DNA of 64,000 nt from Branchiostoma floridae (Eukaryota > Chordata > Leptocardii > Amphioxiformes > Branchiostomatidae): positions 14,926,154-14,990,153 of the forward strand of contig NC_049991.1 of NCBI RefSeq assembly GCF_000003815.2, written 5' to 3'. Each line of letters starts with the position of its first letter. Position 1 is the stretch's first letter. Made by a program: the position numbers and the translations under genes. The notes beneath the pieces were generated by a model. The model was not told the DNA's origin. It saw only the letters and a list, made by a program, of their open reading frames with translations, and made no database searches. Shown here one piece after another: positions 34,239-47,400 of this stretch.

Positions 34239-35204
34239 TGAGTATCCACATGTGTAGTTACAATACAAGGAGATACTTAGCTTGTTACATGATGCTTTGA
34301 TTTGTTTCCATTCAGATTTCGTCATTTTTAGATTCTGGAGCGTTATTCGATTTTACAAATTCAGTTTCAATTTCATGGCCTTGGTTTGTCTTTGTAAAAG
34401 TTGTACTTGTAGTTCAAGCAATCCACTCATTGTGCAATATCCTTACTGCGAAAAATATCTAGATTCCTATATCTGTGTATTGAAAGCAATTTTGACGAAT
34501 CCACCAAACTGTGGATTTTGAAAGGAGCGTAAGTACATTTGCTTTTACGGCCGGATGCATGTCGAACAGTAAGATGCTAATTATGGCTTTTGTTGTAAAG
34601 TTGAGTTATATCTTGTATCCAATGATTCCAATGTATTTCTAAACATGAACTTTTGCATAATATTAAACGTTGTAGCGCCTCGACCACGTACTAGTATAAG
34701 ATTATTAATCATTAGCCGTATGAAGATCAAATTTATAAGTTACCAAGCACCAACACAATGTTGAAATTACCCTGAGTACAAAGGCTCTTTCCAAAATGAT
34801 ACCAACACCTTGACCAACACACCAGTCTGATTCTTATCCATTACAGGCAGCAAATATTTGCCAATATATCTATATAATCAATTTATTAAATGTATAGGTA
34901 GCATGTCTGAAAAACTTAGAGCTAAGCAGGATATACAAGACAAAGGGAAAAAACAAGATGGTGTAATTACATTTGTAATTTAAAATTGCTGTAGAAGGGT
35001 TAGGAGGTTTTTCATGTTTTAAGTTTGCAATCAAAACAATTCTGTAATACATGTTCATAATTAAAATTGGGAATGCATATTCGTGGTGTAGTGAAGAGCC
35101 ACAAAACTAACACTGTAAACATTTCAAGATTTACAGTAGTGTGATAGATGATGGATTGAGGTTAAAAATTCTAAACGACAACAGGCTGACAATACAGAGG
35201 GTTG

Positions 35205-35340
35205 TGACCTGGATACCAGACCCCAGCCCGATATCAATAATATCTATCGTGCAGAGACAAATTCGGGGGCCTGCTGTTGGCCCTAGAGCCGAGGAGTTGG
35301 GCTGTATAGGCTGTGAAAATAGTCTGGCATCCAGGCCAAG
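35205..35340. mobile_element. Short foldback element just upstream of the LRRC45 start
   Basis: CCTGGATACCAGAC at the left is mirrored by GTCTGGCATCCAGG at the right, with CCCAGCCCGATATC versus GTTGGGCTGTAT subterminally. A related half-element (GGTTACCAAACCCCAGCCCGAT) lies at about 52343. No clear target duplication. Confidence 0.55.
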
Positions 35341-35446
35341 ATGGATTTTGTCTAACTGCCATCTTTGCCCCTATAATATTACTTCAGGTATCACACTGAC
35401 TGCGTTCACTTTCCGATCCCCAAACACAGTCACAGTTGTCATCACT

Positions 35447-38400
35447 ATGGATGAGTTCCGTCGGCTGTACCTGCAGCTGTGTAAGGACCACGACACCGAA
35501 CCTCAGGAGTCGGTACTGCAGCAGGTCAAGGAGCTGGGGTCGTCCCCGAAACATGGGCCCAGCAGACTGGATCTTTCCACTATCAGGTGCGAGAGCACTT
35601 ACCTGAACTCTAAACTCATGGGCCCAGTAAACGGGATCTGTTTAACTATAACTAGTATCAATTAGGAACAAGAGCACTAACCCTAACCCCCAAACATGGG
35701 TCAATGAGTATTTTTATTCTAGACCTTCCACTGCCTGCCTTATATAATGTGTGATGATTGTAAAGTTTGTGACGGATACCCGAAAACAATTAGAATTTAC
35801 TACAAATAGTGCAAGATTATACATGTTCTACTAGTATGACATGTACTTGTAACTTAATATGCATCATTATATGTTTTTCACTCAACATGTGTGTTGTTTC
35901 TGTAGCCTCCATGTGGACACGTGTGCAGTCCTGGGGAAGGCCTTGTCGACTGACCGGTCCTTCTCTGAGATCAGACTTGCTGACTGTATGCTGAATGAGG
36001 AAGGTACTACTACATGTACTTGTTAGAAATTACAACCCAGTGCCATAAATTTCTCTTTGGAAATTCCTTCACCATTATTATTGTGTATGACATTTTCATC
36101 CTTCAAGCTAAAAATTCAGAATCTCATGGAAGTCCGCTGTTTCTTTTCTCAGGTGCCAAATTGCTACTACATGGTTTGTGTTCTAACACAATGGTCAAGA
36201 ACCTGGACCTCAAGGTATGTTGTTGCTGTGCATAGTGACACATAGGTCAGCAATTTCCTTGCTTACAGTTACTGTAGCAGAGTATATGTTTCCGGGGGAA
36301 AGGTTGCTAGCCCTCAATGTACCAGGGTATGTACAATTTAGTTTTTGTTTTATCAACTTCAAACTGCATTTGGATATTGTTTACTCACCGTATAAAGTGC
36401 ACAAAGAGATTGTTTGCAATTTTACAGCATGCATTTATTTTGATAGATAGGAAAATTTATATTCATGTACAGTGGAAAAGAGCACAGTCTTTTGAAACGT
36501 GATTTTGTAATACAAAAATGTAACAAGAAGTATTTTCCCACAGCTGTATCCTGTTTATGTAAAGGTTGTACAGACACATGTTTACCTAGTTAATGGTTTG
36601 TGTCATGTTTTTCAGGGGAACAACTTGAGAGGTGTGGGTGCAGAGTCCATCGGAAAACTGTTGAAGTTTAACAAATCCCTAAGAAGGTCAGTGGACATGG
36701 AAGATGGTAGTGATTAGAATCGGATATGTGTTGGCAAATCATATGTTTTAATCAAGCCTTGCATTTGTAGAGGTTAGTCATCAATAACTGAAAACAAACT
36801 AACATAAAAGTACATATTACAAAGTACTTGTACAAAGTACATCCAATTTGGAAACATCACAACAATACTAGTACAATGTATTGCATTGCAACTTTAAAAT
36901 GAGAAGTCAATTTATACACAAGGTCACAGTTTACTGGATCTAGAAGGTCCACTGGGTCAATTTTTTTGCATGACTGTGTACGATTTGCCCTTTTCTTCTG
37001 TTTTTGTTTAAAAAATATAATATTTATATATCCATCAATTTTATGTAAGGATCTTCAGTTTTTGGCTAGACTAGTTTAAGGTGATTTCCGTCCCAATAGG
37101 AACCTTTCTGTCTTGGGACACCGAGGGACGTGTCCTGTAGACAGCCAGCCCTTTAGTACTGACTATCCAAAAGCCCAAGGGAAATTATGTTACTATAATG
37201 TATTGGGTTTTAATTGCTGCTATCAATGTGTTTAATGTTGAGGTCATTGAAGTGTCCTTGTGGATTTGCTAATGTGTGAGATGTGGGGTAAACTGCCTAA
37301 GGGCATCTTGCTGCTATAGAATATGTTGGGGCTTGAAATTCATAAGCAGAATGTTAATGAAACCTTACTGCCACTCTTCAAAGCTTGAATAAAAAACTCT
37401 ATTTCTGACTTTAAAATTTTTAAACAAGTTAGAGACAACAAAGAAGGGTTTATTTTTTCCTTACACTTTTCTTGTGTCTACTATCATGCAAACATGTAGC
37501 AGTGTTGAATATCATAATTTCATGTTCTGAAAGTGAGACATTCTGCACTTTCAGAACATGAAATGATACTCAACAGTGTTGGTTAGTTCAACAGTGTTAG
37601 TTCCATTGACATTTTTTTGTCTGAATGCACCCTCCTTGTCCCACAGTGTGTGTCTGGAGTGGAACTCCCTGGGCATGTTTGCCAGTTCCTTCACCATCCT
37701 GTGTGAGGGTCTGGGTGCTAACCACACGCTGCAGGTGTTGGACCTCAGGAACAACCAGATCACTCATGACGAGGCTGCCGAGATCGCAGCAGCTCTCAGG
37801 AAGAACCAAACTCTCAGGACATTAGGTGGGTATAGTGGACTGTACCTCTAGCTGGTTTCTTGTCCAAGACGTTTGTGTTAGACTTGGTAGGCTAGTATCT
37901 CTGTTCATAAACTGGACAGGTAAAATTATAATCATTAGCTTTTTGTAGGCCTTTGCCAAGGTAAAGAAATAGTTATGTGATCAGTCCCCTAGCAGCTTGT
38001 ATTTAAACTGCAGATTACAATCATTTATGGAGACAACTTAAGCATTTCTACTATGGTATTCTGAGATTTGTAATCTACAAGTGCCATCTTAAGTTTCAGA
38101 ATTTGACACTAACATATGACAATCACATTTATATATTTTCTGTGACATCTATACTCTATACTTTCCATTCCCAAAAGCTGCGTGGCCGAGCCCGGTTTGG
38201 AAATGTGATGTAGGCCTTAAAGCAGGATTTGTGTTCCCTTTTCCAGACTTGAGGTGGAACAATGCAGGGATAGTTGGAGGGAGGGAGCTGTTGTCTTCCC
38301 TCCAGCAGAACAAAACCCTGACTAAGATGGAGCTCAGTGGCAACAACGTGCCTGCAGACACCATCAAGGCTATAGGTAAAGATAACACTCCATCTGAGCC

Positions 38401-41400
38401 AAAGGGTGGTGATTTGCCATACTATTAAGTTGTCTTCTGTGTACATGTACTTCTTTACCTTTGACGGCAATTATTGGTGCTCCCTGATATGTAATATTTG
38501 ATTCCTGTTATTGTCCTTATTTTGGAGGGGGGGGGGGGGTACTATAATTAAGGAATATCCTCGTGCAACTTGTTTCTGGGCTGTTTTTAACCGCTCAAAG
38601 TATCAAATTATGATGTAAATGTGAGAATACAGTGCAGTAGATGTCAATATCATGCAGATTGCCTTATTCAGAATATTTCCACTTTGACGCTGTAATATTG
38701 CTTAGGTTGCCTTTAATTGTTAAGGATTTTCAAAAGAGTCCAGCTCCAAAAAATATACATTTTCTATTGTTTCATGTTTCAGAACAAGCCCTGTCCACCA
38801 ACGCTGACCGTATCCTGATGACCAGTGAGTACCAGGACAGGACCCGCATGCTGACCAACGAGATAGACAGCATCAAGAAGGACAGATCCCTGCAGGTGTG
38901 TGGGCTGAAGGCTGAAATCTGTTACCACACTACTTAGGTTTTACATCTGATTCAGTGCGCAGAGAAAGGGAAGTTGTTTCTATCATCCATGACTACGTGT
39001 AAAATATTCCATGTATTTGTGGCTATCTGTCTCCAAAAATGGTGACAAAAGTATCATTAAAGAAAGAAAACAATCAACTACATTGTGCAATATGAAAAGG
39101 TTCTATTCACTAGCTAAAAATGCTTGATACTGTAAATGCCTCTAAGTTCAAGGTCATTTGATTTTGCAGTAGGCAGAAATGGTCAGGAGTGTTCCCAGTG
39201 GTTTTCAGTTTGTGGGCAAATGACTCGGATCGGGGGAGCTAAGGTGTACAGAAGAGAAAACAGGCATTTTTGCAATAGTGGGGCTACCATAAAAGCCACA
39301 AACATTAAACCATGATGAAAATTTCAGCATTTACAGTGTATCAGTCATCAGTGATATGTCTCGTGGGATTTGGCTGTCTTCTCGGTATTAATGCCCATCT
39401 ACAATGATTAACATGTAGGATCCGTCCCTGTAGACTCGGAGTGTCAGGCTCAGTAAGAACATCCATCTGTAGTACCACATGGGCATAAATCATTCATGGG
39501 CGCTGCTAGCCTGTAAGCCACCTGGGGACGGATCCAGGTGTTAAGGTAGTGTTTATAGACTGGCTCCCTAGAGGCCTGTAAGTCTGCATATTGTGGTTGT
39601 GTACTAAGCTGACTCAATAGTGAATGTTTGACACTTGTGCCTTGCTTGGTTTGATCTCTCTCTGTCTATTTCATGCCTAGAAAAATAAGCTATACCAGGG
39701 AGGCAGGTTTCTAACCAAAATCCATATTTAGTTTTGGTTAAAAACCTGGTGAACAACAGATTGCGTTCAGTCACCGATGAATGGTAGTGCTAGTGGATGC
39801 TGTCTAAAATGTCTGATCGTTTCCAAAATCAATCAGTTACTTTTTTAGTAAACGTTATGTTGCATAAACCAGGGAGTCATCATGACAGCTTACCGAGGCA
39901 GCCGCTCTAAACATGTGAGTTTAACTGGTTTTGATAGTTGCTTATTGTATTGAGAGGGGCCTAAGAAAGGGTTGTGGATAACAGGTAAGCACATTGTACA
40001 GTTGAACGATGAGTATGAAGAGAGTTAACGTTGTTGATCCAGTGTCTTGGTCCACATTCTTCTGGTATGTTATGAGGAGAAGGTATCTGTTAAAACAGGT
40101 AAGAAGATGTGATATGTTTTGTGGCACATGCTAGCTATAAATTGCAGAATTGCAGCTTGTGTTCTAAGTCCCAGTAGTTCCTGCCCTGTGAAACAAGGGA
40201 GCTGCTGCCATGGAGAAGTGGACACATGTAGATGGCTGTCTCCAAGACCTGTCCTAGGATGGATATTTTCTTGTTGGGAGAGACAAAGATTTCACCCTGT
40301 CCATTCAGAGTATCCAAATCCATGACTGATAAAAATGAATTCAATTTTCTGTAATCTTAAAATAACAGATTCAACAAATTGAATAAAAACCAACGGCATG
40401 CACTCTCAAACAATGAGTGGGAGTGAAAATATTTAATGCCTGAGTGTACATAAGTTGGAAACGGCTGTTATTGCCCTGCATACTAGCCTGGGGTACCATC
40501 CATTTTTTTCTGGGGCTTCTTGAACTTGCTGCCACAAAAAAATCAGGGCAGCAAGTGCAAGGAGCCCCTCTAGAAATCGGACAGCTATAGCTAGATACAG
40601 GCAGGATGCTTAAAGCTGACAGTACATTTTGTATCTGCTACCTGTGTTGTGCAGGTCAGTGACCTGTTGGACAGGATAGACCAGCAGAATGAGAATATGT
40701 CTAAGACACAACGCTCGTCGGCGCACAAGATTGGACGCCTGCAAGAAGCCCTGGAGGAGAGGAAGTCTAACTTCAATTCTCTGGCTGCCAAGTACGTTTT
40801 CTTTGTGTTGCAGAAATCATTGTGTTCTTAATGTGTATGGAGCATAATTTCTTAATCATATGTAACAATTTTTTCATGTCCAAAATGTTTGGATTTGAAC
40901 AATTCGTATGACTTTACATGGTTTTATGTCACAGTCATTAACAAAGTATTTTCATGTACCTTTCAAGCAGTTACAAATTCCAGATTCTTATACTGCCCTG
41001 GGAGTTGCCAAAAATATTTTTCAACATTTATATATTATCTGCTTTTCTCAACATTTCTGGCATCACAAATCATCGGCTTCTGTCCTATTTTCACAACAAT
41101 TCATCTGACATAGACTTCCGCAATAAGAAAATCATAATCTCTTTCAACAGATTGAAAATGACAGAAGCAGCCCTGGCATTGGCTGAGCAGAAGTCACATG
41201 ATCTGGGGGAGCTGCTGACCAAGTCACGACAGGAGAACAACCAGTCACAGGTGCACCATCAGGCAGAGCTCATGAAGGAAAAAGAGGTAAGAAGCTCAAC
41301 TTTGCTGAGGGAAAAAAATGAGAAAGTGTAAGCCTAAAAAATCTTAAGTCCAATTCCAGAATGATCTCTTCAGGGTAAAAGAGGTTAGTTAAAGAAATTC

Positions 41401-44400
41401 ACCCCAAAGAAGAATTCAAAGTCGCGAAAACAAAATTGGGTCCTGTGGCACCCCTATTAAGAAATTTGTACAGATTTTCAATTTTTCATTTGAATTTTCA
41501 GTCCCAAATTGTAAGAGGAGACAAATGTTTTTTTTTAAAACACCACAGATATTTTTTTTGACACTTGTGACATTGATTGAAATTTTCAGTAACAAATTGT
41601 CACACATGAATTGCTTGCATTGAGATTGAAAACAGGACTCAGAGATTTAATCACCTTCAAGCCCTAAATGTGATAGATGAAGTGTGATGAGACAGTTGAA
41701 GTGAACTTTAATGGCTGTCATGTCTGCAGGACCGTAATGCTTCTGATGCCAAGATGAGGAAGGATCTGGCAGGGGTGCACGACAGGAACCTGCAGCTGGA
41801 GTCAAAGGTCAGGGCCACAAGTCACCGTTTCATTGATTTTGTGATGCCACTTGAAGATTGTACCGGTAACTAAAATGTGATATTTGATATGATATGAAAA
41901 GAGTTGATGATCTAGTTGACGTATATGGTGGGTCTTGAGTGTTGAAGAAAAGTTCTAGTGGGAGGTAGTGGTGCGTACCGAAGCTCACATTCCGGTTCAG
42001 GTCCGGACTCGAGTCCAAAGATTCCGGTTCAGGTCCGGACTTATAAGTCCGTTTTTTTACGGTCGCTAAAGTTTCCCAATTAACGTTAGACACAAGCATA
42101 AAGCGACTTGCTCTACTGCAGCTACCCATTTGCGTATCCGGCGCCCGCCGCTGGGCCGCATGCTATCAAAATATTACCAAAGACGACTGCATCATTTTCA
42201 AAGGTGTAGAAACATCGATTTTTAATAAAAACTATCGGGAAATCACGGCAAAATTCGACATTTTCCGCTTGTTTTTTCCGCTTTCCAGAAAACCGGTTTT
42301 TGACGTTCCGGTTTTAACCGGACTTGAACCGAAAGTTATAGCAAGTCCAAGTCCGGTTCGACGAACCGGTACGCACCACTAGTGGGAGGTAAATTTCTTT
42401 CCAATCTTTTGAATCAATGTGTATGGGCCATTCTTGTAGTGATTCAGCAACAATCTTAAAGAGGATCAATATCTATTGAGTTGTGTCAATACTTCAGTCT
42501 GTGACACCTTTCACCATACATGTAGACTGAAACTTTTTATGCAGATCTTGGCATGAAGTAGACTCCCTTGCAGTCTTCGGGAAGGGCTGTTGAGGAAGGG
42601 AGTTTGCAGAAACTCGCTATCACGGCAAACTCCCTTTCTCAACAAACTCCCTTTCCTGGCACAATAGAACATAGCCAACGTTGAAAATCGCAGACCAACG
42701 CGCCCCCCCCCCCCCCGTGTAGACTATTTGACATTCAGTAGTTTCTAGCGAGGACCAATCAGATAGCTGCTGGCAGGTCACTGACATTGGGCGATAACTG
42801 CGAGCTTTTCGCACCCTTCCTTATCATGCAAATGCCGTGAACTCAAATCAAGCAGGCATTATTGTTCGTCATTTTGCACCGTGCGGGAGCTTTACTTGCT
42901 CACAAACAACTCTACATATCAGTTTAAAAAGTTTACTTTGGTGATCAAAAGGTGATGGGACTGTAGCGAGTTTTCTTGCCATTAAACTTGTTGAAATGAT
43001 GGCCTTACAGTTTATTTCCGTCTCTTTTATTACGCGCTTTTTTCATTAAATTGAATCGCAAGGCTTCGTGGCGTAGTTGACTGGTGATTGGATTTCTAAC
43101 TTTTGGACCAGAGTTCGAACCTGACGTGGTGCAATTTTTTTTACTTTTTTAAAAAGTTTTTTTCTTTGTTGAATATTTTACTATTTATCACTATGCGGTC
43201 GTACTTTTGTAACTGAAGTGTTTCGCTTCTTGTCACTCCCCAAAAATGTTGTCACCCCAAAAAAGTTGTGACTTTTAGTACGTGTCACCCTATGTTTCAG
43301 TGCTATTTCCTTGCATTCACAAAAATAAAAACAGTACGTAGTTCTACAACTTACAACTTGTACCTTGTAACAAGGTAAAGAGACGTATCTGATGACCCGG
43401 TGTACAGCGGCTGTAGTAAGTTGTCAAATATATGCGTTATGCACTCAAGTCGTGTTGTTTGCTGATTATTCAGTCCGTCCTTCTATTCTATATAACCAGC
43501 ATTCAAAGGGACCAGCTCATAAAAATACATGCTGCAAACTAAAGGAAGCCCCACAAAGATGTCCTTTGTAATGTAGTGACGGTATTTAACAGCTAGTAAT
43601 CGACGGACAATAGGTATGAAACATTCCTCCCTGACCCTCGCGTACCACCGGTCTGACGTTAATTGGTTACTCTGCATTTGAAAGAACCGGCTTCATGGGC
43701 GTTGACCTCGCTAGAAATCTACTTCATAACATTTAGAGCTAGGCCCCCCCCCCCCCAAAAAAAACAGCCCCTTCCCGAAGACTGCAAGGGAGTCTAGGCA
43801 TGAAGTAGCTATTTGGAATAGACTAAAAGCTCAATGTAGAATATATGAAATTACATGATGGACATAAATGTGCTTTTGACAAAATATTTAACATGTGGCT
43901 GGTGATGTTTACTATCTATATACAACTATGTTTTTGAAATCAACTAGATCTAATTAGACTGTGATTATAATAAAAAGATATACAACTACAACTTTGAGAT
44001 TGGAACAACGAGAAATCACCGACTGTGGTTATTGGAAACCTTGATAGATGTCATTTGATTGACAGGTGGACGAGTTAGAGAGGCGGAACCGGGCCCAGCA
44101 GGACCAGGTGTTTGAGCTGAAGGAAACTGTCGCACATCTCAACGCACAGATCAAGGTTACAAACACACAGTCTGATGGTAAGGTTTGGTGCCAACAGAAT
44201 TCTGTAGAGGACGTAAAATAAGATACAGTCAAACTTGCAAGTTTCCGGGGATTAGATTTCGCATTAACGGGAAAATGGAGTGTTTGCGGTGGTTTTGAGT
44301 TCATGGTAGCACCATCCCGCGTTGCATTTACAATTCTGTACTGTAGTCACATACTACAAATCGCCAGTCAGAAACCACTTACTGTTTACTTGGCAAAGGT

Positions 44401-47400
44401 ACTACAAAGGGACAGAATAGTCTCAGACTGGCAGATTTTCAAATACTATTAGGTAAATAGTTATGTAACCAGTCATCATGGTATATTTGTGACTTCAAGA
44501 ACAAGTGGTTACTATACCGTACTGTGTAAATCGTCAACTGAGTCAATCCTTTTATCTATTCTCACACATACAGAGAGACAACAGAGAGAACAGCAGAAGC
44601 ACAAGGATGCCATGAAGGATGCAGAACACCTCAGGCAACAGGAGGTGGATCAAACATTACAGTACAGTTTTGTATACTAAGGTTACAGAATCTTCAGCAA
44701 ATTGAAGTTGTTAGTTTCATAAATGAAGAAGGAGTAAGTCCCCAAACCCCAAATTTGATCCATATATGCATTACCTCTTTCATCTTACATTTTTGCCATA
44801 GTTATGGTTTTAGCTCTTACAACATGTAACTTCTCTTTGTAAAATGTTCCTGACATCCATGTATCTCCTCTTCCCCCTGCCAGGTGAGCAGAGTGCGGCT
44901 GGAGGCGGAGGAGACGGAGCGGGTTCTGAAGGAGCGCATACAGAAGATGGAGATGCACAGGATGGAACTGGAGGAGGTCAGAGTTATTGTCTCAACAGAG
45001 CCTAGAATCAGTGTTACTACTGTTAGGACAGCTAGTTTGGCCAATTTAAGACATTTAAAAAAAAGCACTAAACTGGCTGGAAGACATGAAGAAAAAAACG
45101 CAAAAGAAAAACGAACGCCTAAAAATGTCAATAAAACAGCTGGAGCCAAACCTCTTCTTGGAGAGTATGTTAGTACATATGTTGGTAGTATGGTGGCTAG
45201 TTTGTGGTAGCTTGGAGCCTTTGTACTTGAAGAATCATAGAAAATTGTCTTGCAGCCTAAGGCCAGAGCTGGTGCGGGTAAGTTTATATATACAAATGTA
45301 GCCACTGCAAGTATGCTGAGAAAACTAATTTGGTGACTCTAAAGGCAAAACAATTTCCAGCTGATTGTCACCTGATTGTCTTCCTCTGTGTTGCACTTGT
45401 GTCATCAAGCAGCATTTTGGTTTGTGCTATAGGAAATCAGTCGTCACAAGTCTTCCCTGGTGTCGGAGAAGTCAAAGAATGAGGAACAGTTGCAACAGGC
45501 CAAGACCAGGATCAAACATGAACAGGTACTTCTGCAACTTTCAGCTTCACTCTTGCTGTAGCTGTAGAGAAATACAAGCCTCCTCTATACAAAATTAGAG
45601 TGAGACCAATTGTACTGTATGGGGTCATATTGTGTTCAGATCCTGTCTTGTTACTTATCTTTTTCCCTTGCTGAAGGCACATTACACGTTACTTTCCTCA
45701 CTCCATGCACTTGTAAAAAATGGGTACCTGACTTCGGTTGGGGAGGTAAATGGGAGTGGAAGGGGAGGTTTGAGCTCCACTTCCCAGTACATGCACATTT
45801 TTTTGTATAATGATCAGTGCAGATAGATCAGTTCTCAACGTAAAAAAAGCTTTCTCCTTCAAGATTCAAATGTGAACATTTCCACCTGTAGCAACAGCGG
45901 GTTACCCAGCTGGAAGAGAGGCTGCGCATGGAACAGATGTCCAAGGAAGAGTTACAGGTATTGTCACAATTATTACAATTTTTACAAGAGTACCCAAGGG
46001 ACCTAGATAATCTGGTCATCTCAGACAAGCGGTCTTTTTAATGAAGAAGGAGAGTGACAAGCTGCAGAGCAAGACAGACAGTCAAGGATTTCAAAGTTCA
46101 TCTCCTTAAATCATTGACATCCATGTTCAACTTGCAAATAGAATATATGTGTACATGAAATGTTATACCTACTGATTGAAGTAAAATTGAAATGCTTCCC
46201 AAATTTAGGGGTTTTCGTCCCTATTTTATGTATTTGTTGAATGGTTGTGATCTGAAAGCATTCCTGTGATAGTAATGCATGATTTGTACAAACTTTAGCC
46301 GCCTTGTTATGGAAAAAGCTTCCTTGGATCCTTGTCAATGGTTGGTTTTGTAAGTCTGCTTGAAAATTCTTTGATGTCAGAATTGTACGACAGCTTATGG
46401 TGATTGTGACTGCGCCATTAAATTGATATTTCTGTGTCCCCAGAACCACAGCGACCACCAGTCATCACAGATCACCGAGCTCCAGACCAAGCACACGGGG
46501 GCTGTCATGGAGGTCGAGGGCCTCAAGAGGAAGATAGAGGAGATCAACCAGGTGGGCGTTTCATTTGTTTTGTATACTGTAAATGCATTTAACTTTTTGC
46601 GGGATTTACTTTGAAATTCGCATTAGCAGGAAAATGGAGTGTTTGCGGTGGTTTTAAGTTTGCGGTACTGCCATAAACTGCAGTCTCATACTATAATGGA
46701 AAATGTTCGCAGTGGTTTTTAAGTTTGCGGTGAAGTGTTCACCGCAAAAACCGCGAACTTGAAACTACCGGGTGCTGCGAACATTTTTGCATTAATATTA
46801 CTGGTACATGGTACAGGCTGAGTAAAACCAGACTGTAATGTTTGATGCACTCATGTACAGGGATGGACCCCTACCCTTCTTGATAAGTGTGGTGGGTTCT
46901 TTAACGTGCTTGAAGTTTGGCTCTCCTCAAATGCAGGACCTCCAACTTTTTATCCCATCCAGTAGGACATTCCTAGTAGTATCCATATAGTAGTATTTGA
47001 TTATACTGCTGCTGAGGTCCCTGACACAGGGGTAGGCAGCAGTCGGCTAGTCTTCACTTCCTGACCATTGAATTTATACTCAAATGTTGTGTTTTGACAG
47101 CACCTTTTAACAAAATAGTTTTCTGAAGCCCAAGGCGACTACATAAAACAACCCTTCAACTCCTGATGTGCTTTTCAGGAGCTTGCTGGGAAGAATGCGG
47201 AGAAGATGACAGCCGTGGAGAAGGTTCGACTGGAGCTGAATCAGCAGACGTCCAAACTGGAGGCTGAGAAACTTGCCAACAGCGAGCTGAACGAGAGGCT
47301 GGAGAAAGTAGAAAAACAACTCAGAGGTCAGACTTCTATTGATGTAGATGCAATGCAGGAAATTTTGTTTGACTGAGACCCAGGATTTCTGATTTAAACA

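Larger units (their letters stand above)
32592..35446. other. RBM7 3' UTR and RBM7-LRRC45 intergenic region
   Basis: T-rich DNA following the RBM7 stop is probably its 3' UTR. ATTAAA at 33270-33275, followed by TCTGTGTTGTC and a T-run, is a possible poly(A) signal. A small hairpin (CAAGGAGGT 33459 / ACCTCCTTG 33485) and a palindromic element at 35205-35340 lie between. A candidate LRRC45 leader exon is at 34135-34238. The longest open frames here have no recognisable content. Confidence 0.55.

Noticed and set aside
35141-35446. N-terminal extension of LRRC45 from the upstream open frame
   Set aside because: The upstream frame runs through a foldback element, and the family N-terminus starts with M-[DE]-E-F-R-R at 35447.
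44884-45210. Extended frame past the LRRC45 exon 13 donor
   Set aside because: The frame reads through GTCAGAG into intron sequence unlike the family; exon 14 at 45433 restores the coiled-coil alignment.
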